From assembly GCA_017449935.1 (NCBI GenBank), contig JAFSYP010000052.1, positions 1 through 54,970 of the forward strand: a stretch of 54,970 nt of DNA, read 5' to 3'. Of this stretch, positions 8,039-16,788 are shown piece after piece. The notes beneath the pieces were generated by a model. The model was not told where the DNA came from, searched no databases, and was given only the letters and a program-made list of their open reading frames with translations. Position numbers and translations under genes: made by a program. Position 1 is the first letter of the stretch; every line of letters starts with the position of its first letter. Source of the DNA: Clostridia bacterium. GTDB taxonomy: Bacteria; Bacillota; Clostridia; Oscillospirales; Acutalibacteraceae.

Positions 8039-8923
8039 TTAAAGGTTTTCAAAAACAGAGTCGGCGTCCGAGGCGTCGTACCATTTGTCCGATGCGCCGT
8101 CGATCACGGTGTACGGCTGCACACGCCGGACGTCCTGCTCATAGGCGTCGGCGTTTGCGCCGAGCGTATCGTGCCAATCCTTCACGACCGTTTCCGCCAG
8201 CTTGCCGTCCCGGATCCGATAGGAGAATTCCGCGGCTCTGCCGTGGTGGGACGCTATAACGCCGAATTCGGCGTCGCCGGGCGTTTTATCATAGAGGACG
8301 TCGGACGCGCGGTTCGCGGAGCCGAGATTCGCCAGACCCTTGTCCATCGTAAAGGTATAGATGGAAAGTCCGTTTTCATACGTCTGCGTCCTGTATCCGT
8401 TGTCGAGGATCAGCTCGGGGATCCCGTTGAGGTCGAAATCGTACAAATAGAAGCGTACAGAATCCGCGGCGTCAGGTCTTTCGCCCTCAAGATTGAGCGC
8501 ATAGACGCGGTTGACTTCCCTGCAGTACGCTTTATAGGCCGCGGCCAGCGTTTCTTCCTGTTCCTCCGACATCGTCGTAGACGCGGTTGTCGGCACGGTC
8601 GTAGTCGTCGGTGCCGCCGTAGTCGTCGGCACGGTCGTAGTCGTCGGCGCGGCCGTAGTCGTCGGCGCGGCCGTCGTGACCTCGTTCACCGCCGACGTCG
8701 CAAGGGCGTCCGCGGTCGTTTCTTCCGGCAGCGTCTGCGACTCGCTCATGCCCTGCCCGGAGGTTTCGTCGGTGCTCGTACGCTTGAACGCCCCTCTCAT
8801 CACGATCAGAATGACGATCAGCACGACGATCACCACAGCCATCACGGCGATCACGACCGACAGCGTTGATTTTTTTGAGTCCTTCTTCTTCGGCGCTGGA
8901 CTTCCGGTCTGCGGTACGGACAT
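8039..8923 (-). CDS. Single-pass membrane protein with Thr-rich stalk and outer domain, unknown function
   Basis: 294 residues. A short basic cytoplasmic N-terminus is followed by one transmembrane helix (about 21-42) and a Thr/Ala/Pro-rich stalk (about 70-118, repeats of TTTAAPTTTTVP). A C-terminal extracytoplasmic domain of about 170 residues holds the motif YDFDLNGIPEL, a D-x-D-x-N-G-x-x-E-L calcium-loop-like signature. The same type of motif (VDVNDDGVRELLL) lies in the outer domain of the kinase at 31215-33203. It lies 69 bp downstream of the LCP gene and is probably in its operon, which points to a cell-envelope role. Function not recognised. Confidence 0.75.
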   Translation of the reverse strand: MSVPQTGSPAPKKKDSKKSTLSVVIAVMAVVIVVLIVILIVMRGAFKRTSTDETSGQGMSESQTLPEETTADALATSAVNEVTTAAPTTTAAPTTTTVPTTTAAPTTTTVPTTASTTMSEEQEETLAAAYKAYCREVNRVYALNLEGERPDAADSVRFYLYDFDLNGIPELILDNGYRTQTYENGLSIYTFTMDKGLANLGSANRASDVLYDKTPGDAEFGVIASHHGRAAEFSYRIRDGKLAETVVKDWHDTLGANADAYEQDVRRVQPYTVIDGASDKWYDASDADSVFENL

Positions 8924-8992
8924 AACGACACGTTCCTTTCTTTTCGCTGCGGGAGGGATCAGTTCACAAACAACGTTTCACGCTTTTGGGAT

Positions 8993-10414
8993 TTAAACAG
9001 GCGTATAGAACGTATTGAGCACGGTTTCAAATACGGCCTGTTCGTCCGCGATGTATTCCGCGTACGGATCGCCGGGCTGAAGCGTGCCGGCGATCGTCTG
9101 CACGTCGGCGAAGCTGACGCCCTTGGAAAACAGCGTCGTCGCCATATAGGTGACCTTGGACAGGCTGACGTTGGTGAACGCGTATTCCATCGCCGTGCTG
9201 TACAGCTGACGGATCACGCTCATGTCCCGCAGCGCCGCAGACGAAACCTTGTCGATAAAGCCGTGCAGATACTGGACCTGTCGCGCGCGACGCGGCGTAT
9301 CGGAGTCCATCTTCTCGCTGTCACGGCTGCGGACGAAGGCTTCCGCTTCATACCCGTGCAGGGTAATGCGGTCGCCTACATGGGCGCCGTTGAAATCCTC
9401 TTGCAGCGTCACGCTCACGCCGCCGACGGCGTCGTTGAGCGCCGTGATGCCGTCGAGATCCAGCACGCCGTACATATAGATCGGGATGCCGTACAGCACG
9501 CGCTGCGCGCTGGTCAGCACGTTCCGGCTGCTGGTCGCGGCGCCGTCGCCGTAGGCGAAGGAAAGACAGATCTGCATCCGGTCCACGCCCACGTACTGCC
9601 CGTCTGTGGTATACTGATCCACGTCCACCATCGTGTCACGGGGGATCATGAGCGGCGTCACAAGGCCGCTCTTCATATCCATCGCCACGATCAGGATCAG
9701 GTCGGCCTGGCCGGCCGTACCGATCTTGTCCTCCTCGAGGCCGAAGCTCTCGCGGTCGATGCCGATGGCGGCGACGGCGGCGATGTTTTCGTTCAGCGCG
9801 TACGTCTGTCCGTTGTATTCGACGGTCTTGCCCTCGTCATAGGTGACGGAGAAGGGGTTCGTCTGTACGCCGCCGGTCTGCGCTTTGAGCTGCCGCTTGC
9901 CCAGCACGTTCAGAACACCGAACACCGAAGCGGCGATCAGGATCAGCGCCAGCGGAATGCTGACCAGTGTGATCAGGATGCGCCGTATCCTGCGCCTGCG
10001 GCTGAAGCGGCGGCTGTGACGGTGCTGGCGGCGCTTATGCTCGTCCGGCTGCGGTACGTCGTCCTCGCTGACGATCTGATACTTCTGGATCAGCGTATCG
10101 CGTCTCTCCATGTCCGCCGATTCGTTACGGCTGCCGTCGTGATGGCGGCTGTCGGAAGAATGATGCGAGGAGGAGGAATGCGAAGAGGACGATGAATGTG
10201 AAGAGGAAGAGGAATGCGAAGAGGACGATGAATGTGAAGAGGAAGAGGAATGCGAAGAGGAGGACGAATGCGACGAACCGCTGTGCGAGGAATGGTGCGT
10301 CGATCCGTGCGACGAACTGCCGGACGAGGAACGGTGGGAGCTGCCGCGGTGCGAGGTGTGCTCCGCATCCTTGTTCGGTTCGGACTGCGGGGAATACTCA
10401 TTTGGTTTGCTCAT
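8993..10414 (-). CDS. LytR-CpsA-Psr (LCP) family protein with Ser/His-rich tail
   Basis: 473 residues. LCP enzymes transfer undecaprenyl-linked anionic polymers onto peptidoglycan. The order here is a Ser/His-rich low-complexity cytoplasmic segment (about 20-92, mostly HSSS repeats), a very basic stretch (RRQHRHSRRFSRRRRIRR), one transmembrane helix (about 143-165), then the LCP domain (about 220-385). The domain has IPRDTMVDVD and the late Arg pair region RRARQVQYL that bind the pyrophosphate lipid substrate. The start at 10414 overlaps the sortase gene by 17 nt; an in-frame ATG at 10432 is also possible and neither has a clear ribosome site, which suggests coupling. The His-rich tail is unusual for the family and could bind metal. 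Confidence 0.88.
   Translation of the reverse strand: MSKPNEYSPQSEPNKDAEHTSHRGSSHRSSSGSSSHGSTHHSSHSGSSHSSSSSHSSSSSHSSSSSHSSSSSHSSSSSHSSSSHHSSDSRHHDGSRNESADMERRDTLIQKYQIVSEDDVPQPDEHKRRQHRHSRRFSRRRRIRRILITLVSIPLALILIAASVFGVLNVLGKRQLKAQTGGVQTNPFSVTYDEGKTVEYNGQTYALNENIAAVAAIGIDRESFGLEEDKIGTAGQADLILIVAMDMKSGLVTPLMIPRDTMVDVDQYTTDGQYVGVDRMQICLSFAYGDGAATSSRNVLTSAQRVLYGIPIYMYGVLDLDGITALNDAVGGVSVTLQEDFNGAHVGDRITLHGYEAEAFVRSRDSEKMDSDTPRRARQVQYLHGFIDKVSSAALRDMSVIRQLYSTAMEYAFTNVSLSKVTYMATTLFSKGVSFADVQTIAGTLQPGDPYAEYIADEQAVFETVLNTFYTPV
10181..10252. repeat. 36-bp tandem repeat, two exact copies, inside the LCP gene
   Basis: Units 10181-10216 and 10217-10252 encode the alternating Ser/His tract. Degenerate partial units continue on both sides. 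The pattern suggests growth by replication slippage. Confidence 0.75.
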
Positions 10415-11162
10415 CGTTGACCAGAACTCCATTCACTAAATATCGTCCGCTGTATCCTCCCGTCAGGCAGGTGCTCAGGACGACCAGCTTGTCGTCCGTT
10501 TCGATCGTCGCGCCCTCGCGGACGTTGCGCAGCATCGCTTTGGGATTCAGAACGGAATCGAAATAGTCCCGGCGCACCTGCTCGTCCGAAAAATCGAAGG
10601 AGTTGAGGATATGACGGTCGTCATATTTGTATGCCGAAACGATACGGTAAGTCAGCTTGCGTGTCGGGGTATAGATATAGAAAAACTCATTCTCGTTGAA
10701 AAAGTCGGCGTCCTCGAAATAATGCAGATTTGTGAACATCCCGCCGGTGTAATAATTGTGGCCGTAGATCACGGTGACGGGGTCGGAGAATTCGAGGTTG
10801 TTCTTCGACTGCGTGAACAGCGTGCCCAGGCGGGAATACTTGCCGTCGAGATCGCGGTTGAGGTAATACAGATCGTCCGCGCGGCTCTGCGCGATCGGCA
10901 GCTCGATCTCCGTATTCGGGACGATGATCCACGCATAGACCTCGGAATTGCGCGACTGCAGCGACGCGAAGTCGACAGGATTCTCCGGACGGTTGTCCTG
11001 CGTGGTGGGGACCGTGTAGCTCTCGGAGATCTCCTCGGACTGCTGCCGCGCCTTGTAGTCCCGGTACATCTGCATACCGAAATATCCGACGGCTGCCAGA
11101 AGCAGCAATATCAAAACAGTCAGGATGATCTTGCCGCCCCTGCGGCGCGGATCAGAATGCAT
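10398..11162 (-). CDS. Class B-type sortase
   Basis: 254 residues. An N-terminal transmembrane anchor (about 11-31) and a short linker lead into a sortase fold. The catalytic triad can be read directly: His135 in VIYGHNYYTGGMF, Cys232 in VVLSTCLTGG, Arg240 in YSGRYLV. The spacing and the YGHNxxxGxMF segment match class B enzymes rather than housekeeping class A. Sortases cleave C-terminal sorting signals and join surface proteins to the wall or to pilin. The next gene upstream encodes a small SPKTG-type surface protein, a likely substrate. GGGAGG precedes the ATG. The gene overlaps the downstream LCP gene, so wall anchoring and wall-polymer attachment are coupled. Confidence 0.9.
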   Translation of the reverse strand: MHSDPRRRGGKIILTVLILLLLAAVGYFGMQMYRDYKARQQSEEISESYTVPTTQDNRPENPVDFASLQSRNSEVYAWIIVPNTEIELPIAQSRADDLYYLNRDLDGKYSRLGTLFTQSKNNLEFSDPVTVIYGHNYYTGGMFTNLHYFEDADFFNENEFFYIYTPTRKLTYRIVSAYKYDDRHILNSFDFSDEQVRRDYFDSVLNPKAMLRNVREGATIETDDKLVVLSTCLTGGYSGRYLVNGVLVNDEQTK

Positions 11163-11281
11163 CGGATCGCCTCCCGAAAAGGATAAACCTGCCGCAGCAT
11201 ACGAGATGCCGTTGCAGGTTTATGCAAAAACACAAATCGAGGCGCCGTATGCAACCGATACTGTATGCGGCGGTTCGTCGC

Positions 11282-11746
11282 TTACTGTGCGTCGTCGTCC
11301 TTCTTCTTGCGCAGCACGACTGTGACTGACGCGCCGACCATGGCGACTGCGGCAAAACCAAATACCGCAGAGCTCGTGTCGCCCGTCTTGGGAGAGTCGG
11401 GGTTATCGTCCGGCTTGACCGTGCCGGTGATCGTGGAACCGCCGGGCGCGGTGATCGCGGTCGTACCGGTCGTGCCGGTCGTACCGGTCGACGGGTTCGT
11501 CACGGACGACGTGGAGGACGTCGTGGAACCGCCGGGCGCGGTGGTGCCGCTGGACGACGTCGTGGCGGTAGGTCCGGTCGGCAGCGTGGGGATCGTCGGA
11601 GACGTGGGACCGGTCACGGTCGGCTCGGTATCCGGCTCGGGCGGAATGATCGTCGGCGCGGTGGGGCTGGGATACACGGCAAAAGCCGCAACCGTGCAGC
11701 TGAGCGCCAAAAGGATCGTCAAAAGAAGCGCATAATATTTTTTCAT
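11282..11746 (-). CDS. Small SPKTG sortase-anchored surface protein
   Basis: 154 residues. Signal peptide (1-23, cleavage near AAFA-VY), then an almost purely Pro/Thr/Ser/Gly-rich segment of about 95 residues (PTTP-, TGTTGTTG-like) without a folded domain. It ends in a classical sorting signal: SPKTGD at about 118-123, a hydrophobic helix and a KKKDDD basic tail. It is probably anchored by the adjacent class B sortase (inference from SPKTG and proximity). The start at 11746 has GAGGTG at the correct distance; a GTG nine nt upstream lies inside that ribosome site. Possible roles are a wall-spanning stalk, spacer or glycosylated coat. Confidence 0.85.
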   Translation of the reverse strand: MKKYYALLLTILLALSCTVAAFAVYPSPTAPTIIPPEPDTEPTVTGPTSPTIPTLPTGPTATTSSSGTTAPGGSTTSSTSSVTNPSTGTTGTTGTTAITAPGGSTITGTVKPDDNPDSPKTGDTSSAVFGFAAVAMVGASVTVVLRKKKDDDAQ

Positions 11747-11799
11747 TAAAAACACCTCAAATTCGCAACGAAATGATAATCTGAGTAATAGATATTATT

Positions 11800-11828
11800 A
11801 TATTAACAGATGTCCGGAGGTTTGTCAA
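11800..11828 (-). promoter_or_regulatory. Promoter for the SPKTG protein (and perhaps sortase-LCP)
   Basis: On the minus strand TTGACA (11823-11828), 17-bp spacer, TAATAT (11800-11805), embedded in AT-rich DNA. Confidence 0.65.
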
Positions 11829-11902
11829 TAGAAAATGTTTCCCGCAGACGCTCTTTTTTGCGCCGTTATTTTGTCAAAAGCGCAAAAGTGTCCGCATCCG
11901 CT

Positions 11903-13759
11903 TCAGTTCTCCCCGCCCTCGTCCGCGTGGAACGCCGCATAGACTGCCTGCGCCGTGTGCTTCGGCAGTCCCGGCACGGCGTACAGAGACTCGAGCGGCG
12001 CCTCGCGGATCGCGGCGAGCGTCCTGAAATGCCGCAGCAGCGCCTTGGCGCGGGCCGGGCCGACGCCTTCGATCTCCGTCAGCGTGGACGACAGGCCTGC
12101 CTTGCCGTGCTTTTGCCGGTGATAGGCGACCGCGAAGCGGTGCACCTCCTCCTGGATCTGCGCGACGAGCGTGAACGCGGCGCGTCTGGACGTCAGCGCG
12201 ATCTCGCCGCCGTCCGCGGCGATGGCGCGCGTGCGGTGATGGCTGTCCTTGACCATACCGAACAGCGGAACCTGCACGTCCAGCGCAGCCAGAACGGGCT
12301 GCACGGCGTGGACCTGCCCCTGTCCGCCGTCGAGCAGGATCAGATCGGGCAGTCTGCCGAAGCCTTCGCCGGAATCCTGTTCCTCCCGATAGCGCAAAAA
12401 CCGGCGGCGCAGCACCTCAGCCATGGACGCATAATCGTCCTGCCCGTCGAAATCCTTGATCGAAAACCGCTTGTAGGCGCTTTTGAGCGGCAGGCCGTCC
12501 CGAAAGACCACCATGCCGGCCACGTTGTCGCTGCCCGCAGTATGTGAAATATCGTAGGCTTCGATGTATTCCGGGATGCTCTGCATCCCCAGAAGCTGCG
12601 AAAGCTCCCGCAGCGCCGTCGCCTGACGGCTGACACGGCCGGAGGACTGCATGAGCTTTTCGGCCGCGTTCTTGCGGCACAGCTCCACGAGCTGCATCTG
12701 CGCGCCGCGCTGCGGCACGGCGATCGTGACCTTGCGCCCCGCCTTTTCCGAAAGCCACTGCCCCATCAGCGGCTCGTCCTCCATCTCGCCGTCCAGCGAG
12801 ATGCGCGGCGGAACGCTGCGGTTCATCGAGTAGAAGCTGCGCACCAGCTCCGTGCGGCACTCCGGCAGGTCCTCCGGCGTGTCGAAGATGAAAAACTCGC
12901 TCTCCCGCAGCTTGCCCTCGCCGAAACGCAGCACGTTCAGGCAGCTTTTTTCCTTTTCGGATACGATGGCAAAGACGTCCTGTTCCTCCACGGCGGCGGC
13001 ATATACCTTCTGCTTGTCCGCCGCACGCCGCAGCGCCGTGATGCGGTCGCGCAGGCGCGCCGCTTTTTCAAATTCCAGATTCTCCGCCGCCGCCTCCATA
13101 CGCGCCTGCAGATCGCGCAGCGCGTCGGCGGTGCCGCCCTTGAGAAAGCGCAGCGCTTCGTCGACCGTTTCGCGGTACTCCTGCTCGCCGATCTTTCCGG
13201 CGCAGGGCGCGCTGCACTGCTTGATGAAATAGTTCAGGCACGGCCGTTCCTTGCCGATGTCGCGCGGGAACGTCTTGCCGCAGCTCGGCAGACGGTAGAT
13301 CTTCAGCGCCTCGGCGACGGAATTGCTGACCGTGAAATGACTCGTGTACGGGCCGATATACGTCGCGCCGTCGTCCGCCTTCTGCAGCACGGCGGAGATC
13401 ATCGGCCAGCCGTCGTTGGACACACGGATGTAGCTGTACCCCTTGTCGTCCTTGAGAAGGATGTTGTATTTCGGCGCGTACTGCTTGATGAGGCTGCATT
13501 CCAGCACGAGCGCCTCGAACTCGCTGTCCGTGAGGATATAGTCGAAATCGGCGACGTGCTCCACCATGCGCACGACCTTGACGCCGTGGCCCCTGTGCGA
13601 ACCGAAATACTGGCTCACACGGTTTTTCAGCGCCTTGGCCTTGCCGACGTAGATGATCGTCCCCTGCCGGTTCTTCATCAGGTATACGCCCGGCGTGCAG
13701 GGCAGACGCATCGCCTTCTGCCGCAGCTGATCGACCGTAAGCTGCCGGATCTCCGCCAT
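11903..13759 (-). CDS. uvrC: Excinuclease ABC subunit C
   Basis: 618 residues, the usual length. UvrC makes the two incisions around bulky DNA lesions after UvrA/UvrB loading. Visible parts are the N-terminal GIY-YIG nuclease (GVYLMKN...IIYVGKAK, 24-42), a Cys-containing segment (CLNYFIKQCSAPCAGK), the UVR motif for UvrB contact (AAENLEFEKAARLRDRI), the RNase H-like second nuclease (IEAYDISHTAG...VFRDG, LILLDGGQGQ) and C-terminal helix-hairpin-helix repeats (IEGVGPARAKALL, VPGLPKHTAQAV). The start at 13759 follows a strong AGGAGG; an upstream in-frame extension overlaps the intergenic space and is not conserved in type. It lies 70 bp downstream of ptsH, probably co-transcribed. Confidence 0.96.
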   Translation of the reverse strand: MAEIRQLTVDQLRQKAMRLPCTPGVYLMKNRQGTIIYVGKAKALKNRVSQYFGSHRGHGVKVVRMVEHVADFDYILTDSEFEALVLECSLIKQYAPKYNILLKDDKGYSYIRVSNDGWPMISAVLQKADDGATYIGPYTSHFTVSNSVAEALKIYRLPSCGKTFPRDIGKERPCLNYFIKQCSAPCAGKIGEQEYRETVDEALRFLKGGTADALRDLQARMEAAAENLEFEKAARLRDRITALRRAADKQKVYAAAVEEQDVFAIVSEKEKSCLNVLRFGEGKLRESEFFIFDTPEDLPECRTELVRSFYSMNRSVPPRISLDGEMEDEPLMGQWLSEKAGRKVTIAVPQRGAQMQLVELCRKNAAEKLMQSSGRVSRQATALRELSQLLGMQSIPEYIEAYDISHTAGSDNVAGMVVFRDGLPLKSAYKRFSIKDFDGQDDYASMAEVLRRRFLRYREEQDSGEGFGRLPDLILLDGGQGQVHAVQPVLAALDVQVPLFGMVKDSHHRTRAIAADGGEIALTSRRAAFTLVAQIQEEVHRFAVAYHRQKHGKAGLSSTLTEIEGVGPARAKALLRHFRTLAAIREAPLESLYAVPGLPKHTAQAVYAAFHADEGGEN

Positions 13760-13829
13760 GCGGGAACCTCCTCTCGGAAACAAATAGCCTCCGTGCTTGC
13801 ACACGAAGGCCGTTGTTCAAAATGTGTTC

Positions 13830-14093
13830 TTACTCCGCGAAGCCGGAGTTGACCAGACGAACAAGCTCGTCCACTGCCTGTTCCTCGTCGGGACCGCCGG
13901 CGATGATGCGGATCTGCGTACCGCCCATGATCCCCAGCGACAAGACGCCCAGCAGGCTCTTGGCGTTGACGCGGCGCTCTTCCTTTTCCACCCAGATGGA
14001 GGACTTGAACTCGTTGGCCTTCTGAATAAAGAAGGTCGCCGGACGCGCATGCAGACCAACCTGGTTTTGAACCGTAACGTCTTTTACATACAT
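13830..14093 (-). CDS. ptsH: Phosphocarrier protein HPr
   Basis: 87 residues, full length. Carries phosphate from PEP-dependent enzyme I to sugar-specific EII permeases. His15 (GLHARPAT) is the phosphorylated residue, and Ser46 (AKSLLGV) is the HPr-kinase site used for CcpA-type catabolite control. Presence of His15 rules out the regulatory paralogue Crh. No ptsI follows; uvrC does instead, so HPr is expressed apart from enzyme I in this genome segment. A good promoter lies directly upstream. Confidence 0.95.
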   Translation of the reverse strand: MYVKDVTVQNQVGLHARPATFFIQKANEFKSSIWVEKEERRVNAKSLLGVLSLGIMGGTQIRIIAGGPDEEQAVDELVRLVNSGFAE

Positions 14094-14139
14094 AGCTCTC
14101 TATCTCCCACAAAACAGAATCGACTTTCTTGTAGTACAT

Positions 14140-14167
14140 ATTATAGCACAAATCTTTTGAAGGTCAA
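14140..14167 (-). promoter_or_regulatory. Sigma-A promoter for ptsH-uvrC
   Basis: On the minus strand TTGACC (14162-14167), 16-bp spacer, TATAAT (14140-14145). Confidence 0.75.
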
Positions 14168-14203
14168 TAATGTGAATGTGGATTTTCAAACTTTCGGATG
14201 GCT

Positions 14204-14232
14204 TCATAAAAAGGGGCGGAATCCGCCCCTTT
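14204..14232 (-). terminator. Terminator of the DegT/ceramidase-like operon
   Basis: Perfect hairpin AAAGGGGCGGA/TCCGCCCCTTT (14210-14232). On the minus strand it is followed by a short T-run. Confidence 0.85.
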
Positions 14233-14294
14233 GTTTTTGTTGAAATTGACAAGAGCAAGCCGCCGTTTTTGGCAATAATGCCGAATAGAACTGC

Positions 14295-15470
14295 TTATTC
14301 CAGGCTGCCGTTCAGGATGCGGGCCGCTGTCGCGAGCGCCTGTTCGTCCCAATCCGGATCGATCGCCGCGTAGGCCGTGCGCGAGAGCGTGTCGAGCGTG
14401 CGCGGGCACATGTCCGGCCTGTAATCCGTTTGCAGTCCCGCGTTGGCCGGCATCCGGAACGGGTCCATCGCCGGATGCAGCGCACCGCGTTTTTCCATGA
14501 TCTGCGTCCAGTTGGCATAGACGTGCTTGCCTGTGTCGATGGGAACGGTCAGCGCCAGTCCCTTTTCCGCGCACCGCGCCGTAAACGCGCGGCACGCTTC
14601 GGCCGTACCGAAGGACAGCGCGAGCGTCGTGGGACAGCCGCCCTGCGGATCGTGCGACGGCAGAACGGTCAGCCGTCCGTCCAGCATATCGCGCAGCGCG
14701 TCGTGGTTTTTGCGCAGATCGCCGATCAGCGCCAGCAGCTTTTTGAGCTGCTCGCGCAGGATCGCGCCGGTGATGTCCGAGATGCGGAACTCCGTGCCGC
14801 CGAAGACCGGCTGCGTCACATTGTCGAGCTGGTCGCCGAAAAACGCCACCGCGCTCGCGTCGTGAAAGATCAGCGCGCGCTCGAACAGCGCGCGGTCGTC
14901 CGTGACCAGCAGACCGCCCTCGCCGCTGGTGATGACCTTGTAATAGTTGAAGCTGTACGCGCCGACGTCGCCGATCGTGCCGAGATACCGTCCCTTGTAT
15001 ACGCCGCCGTCCGCCTGACAGGCGTCCTCGACGACGGCCAGGCCGTATGTTTTTGCGAGCGCCGTGACCGCGTCCATGTCGCAGGGGAAGCCCTGGATAT
15101 GCACGGGGATGATCGCCTTGGTGTGCTGCGAAATGTGCCGCTTCGCGTCCTCGACGCTGATCGTCAGCGTTTCGTCCGTTTCCACGATGACCGGGACCGC
15201 GCCTGCCGCCGTCACGGCCAGCGCCGTGGCGATATAGGTATACGCCGGCACCAGCACCTCGTCGCCGGGGCCGACGCCCAGCGCGACGAGCGCGGACACG
15301 AGCGCGCCGAATCCGGACGACATCAGCAGCGCGTGCGCAGAACCGGTCAGCGCCTTCCATTCCTCCTCGAAACGGAAGACCTCGCGGCCGGAGCCGTTGA
15401 TCTTGAAAAAGTCTTTGCTTCGGATGGCGCGGGCGACCGCGTCGATCTCTTCCTGTCCGATCCTGTACAT
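14295..15470 (-). CDS. DegT/DnrJ/EryC1/StrS-family PLP-dependent aminotransferase
   Basis: 391 residues, a fold-type I aminotransferase. The pyridoxal-binding Lys lies in the SFNYYKVITSGEGG segment (about residue 190), and the EDACQADGG segment contacts the cofactor ring. Members mostly transaminate nucleotide-linked keto-sugars, or act as dehydratases or cyclitol aminotransferases; which applies here is not evident. The start at 15470 overlaps nothing but lies 3 nt after the ceramidase-like stop codon. It is the last gene of a tight four-gene operon (alpha/beta hydrolase, small unknown, ceramidase-like protein, this gene). No sugar-nucleotide genes are near, so a non-sugar amine product is possible (inference). 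Confidence 0.85.
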   Translation of the reverse strand: MYRIGQEEIDAVARAIRSKDFFKINGSGREVFRFEEEWKALTGSAHALLMSSGFGALVSALVALGVGPGDEVLVPAYTYIATALAVTAAGAVPVIVETDETLTISVEDAKRHISQHTKAIIPVHIQGFPCDMDAVTALAKTYGLAVVEDACQADGGVYKGRYLGTIGDVGAYSFNYYKVITSGEGGLLVTDDRALFERALIFHDASAVAFFGDQLDNVTQPVFGGTEFRISDITGAILREQLKKLLALIGDLRKNHDALRDMLDGRLTVLPSHDPQGGCPTTLALSFGTAEACRAFTARCAEKGLALTVPIDTGKHVYANWTQIMEKRGALHPAMDPFRMPANAGLQTDYRPDMCPRTLDTLSRTAYAAIDPDWDEQALATAARILNGSLE

Positions 15471-15473
15471 ACC

Positions 15474-16772
15474 TTATTCCTTTCCTGTGATCCTGCACAC
15501 TTCGTCGATGTAATACTGATCGGCGTCGTCGACAAGATTATACACACTGCCCGTAACGAAGCAGTCGACTTCATAGCCGCCGCGGCAGATCTGATCCTGC
15601 GAGGGGAAGTATCCGCGGTAGCCGTTTGTGTTGGACAAACAGAGCGTGTGCGTCCACGGCAGATATGCCCGCAGACGCAGCGTGATCTCGGAGAAGATCT
15701 CAAAGGGCGCGGGCACGAACAGCACGTCGCCGAGCGATACGGCGCAGAACGGGAACGCAAGATGCGTCGGATGCGCCGTTACGCCGGAATCGTACAGCGT
15801 CTGCACGTCGAGATAGTGCTTGTAGGTCAAGCGCTGGATGTTGATGAGCTTTTCCGGCTGCGTGATCGAGGCGAGCTTTTCGCGCACCTCTTCGGGTGCG
15901 GGCAGCGTCCGGTACGGCAAACGCATCGTGTCCGCAAAGCACCGCAGCGTCCCCGCGTGAAAACCGCCCTGACTGCGCAAAGCGCGCATGGCGTCCGCCG
16001 CCGCGACGCCGCCAAGCTCCGTGACGTGGGACATATCGCCCGTCGTTTCGCCGTTCGTCAGACGCGGACCGACGTCGCCCTCCGCACCGTTCCAGTATGC
16101 GGTCAGCACGCCCGTCTCTTTTTCGACGCGGTCGATCATGACGCCGGACCAGTCGCGCGTGACCTCTGTTGCGAGGCCTGCCGCCGTGCCGTGGCAGCCG
16201 TAATGGATCAGATTGAGGATCCCCGCGCCGTCCGTGCCGCGCAGCGTCAGCACGGTCATGCACGGATCATAGCAGCCGAAGGGATTCTGTCCCAGGCAGA
16301 CCTCGCCGTTTCGGCGGATCTCGCGGCGGTTGATCCCCACGTCGCTGCGCGTCGTCCCGACGGCGATCTGCGCGTCCCGCAGACCGGCGACCGCCTCTCT
16401 GCCCGCGCGCAAAGCCGCCGGCAGCAGGATGTTCTCATAATACGGCCGGTCGATCTCTCCCCAGCCCTCCATGCCGGAGACGTTCGGCGCGCAGTGCGTG
16501 TGCGTCGCGCTCAGCAGGATGTTCGCCGCCGGAACGCCGGTTTCCTTTTCCAGCGCCGCGCGCATCCCGTCGCAAAGCTCGTTGTGGATATCGCCGACCT
16601 CGACCGTCACCAGAAGCGCGGACCGCGCGCCCTGGCGGAACGCGGCCGCCGTCAGCGACAGCCGGTCATGAATGCCCGTGCTGTGATGCTCGGGTCTGTA
16701 TCCGTACAGGCACGCGCCGACCTGCGGCGTGACGTCCGCGCGCGCGGCGCCTGCCTGAAATGTATCACGCAT
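15474..16772 (-). CDS. Neutral/alkaline ceramidase N-terminal-like protein, cytosolic form
   Basis: 432 residues with no signal peptide. The N-terminus GAARADVTP and the His-rich SATHTHCAP segment (about 90-98) are the recognisable marks of the neutral ceramidase N-terminal domain (zinc amidase fold). Downstream conserved segments include NLIHYGCHGTAA and YWNGAEGDVGPR. True ceramidases hydrolyse the N-acyl bond of sphingolipids. Clostridial relatives lack the C-terminal domain, as here, and their substrates are unknown. The start at 16772 keeps the domain N-terminal and has a GAGGGG site. It lies between a small unknown gene and the DegT gene in one operon. A secreted paralogue sits at 21636-23354. 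Confidence 0.85.
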   Translation of the reverse strand: MRDTFQAGAARADVTPQVGACLYGYRPEHHSTGIHDRLSLTAAAFRQGARSALLVTVEVGDIHNELCDGMRAALEKETGVPAANILLSATHTHCAPNVSGMEGWGEIDRPYYENILLPAALRAGREAVAGLRDAQIAVGTTRSDVGINRREIRRNGEVCLGQNPFGCYDPCMTVLTLRGTDGAGILNLIHYGCHGTAAGLATEVTRDWSGVMIDRVEKETGVLTAYWNGAEGDVGPRLTNGETTGDMSHVTELGGVAAADAMRALRSQGGFHAGTLRCFADTMRLPYRTLPAPEEVREKLASITQPEKLINIQRLTYKHYLDVQTLYDSGVTAHPTHLAFPFCAVSLGDVLFVPAPFEIFSEITLRLRAYLPWTHTLCLSNTNGYRGYFPSQDQICRGGYEVDCFVTGSVYNLVDDADQYYIDEVCRITGKE

Positions 16773-16788
16773 CGTATCGTTTCCCCTC

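Noticed and set aside
10130-10330. Short regular repeats that could be mistaken for a CRISPR array
   Set aside because: They are contiguous, in frame, without unique spacers, and encode the Ser/His tract.
13830-14093. Crh rather than HPr
   Set aside because: His15 is present; Crh lacks it.
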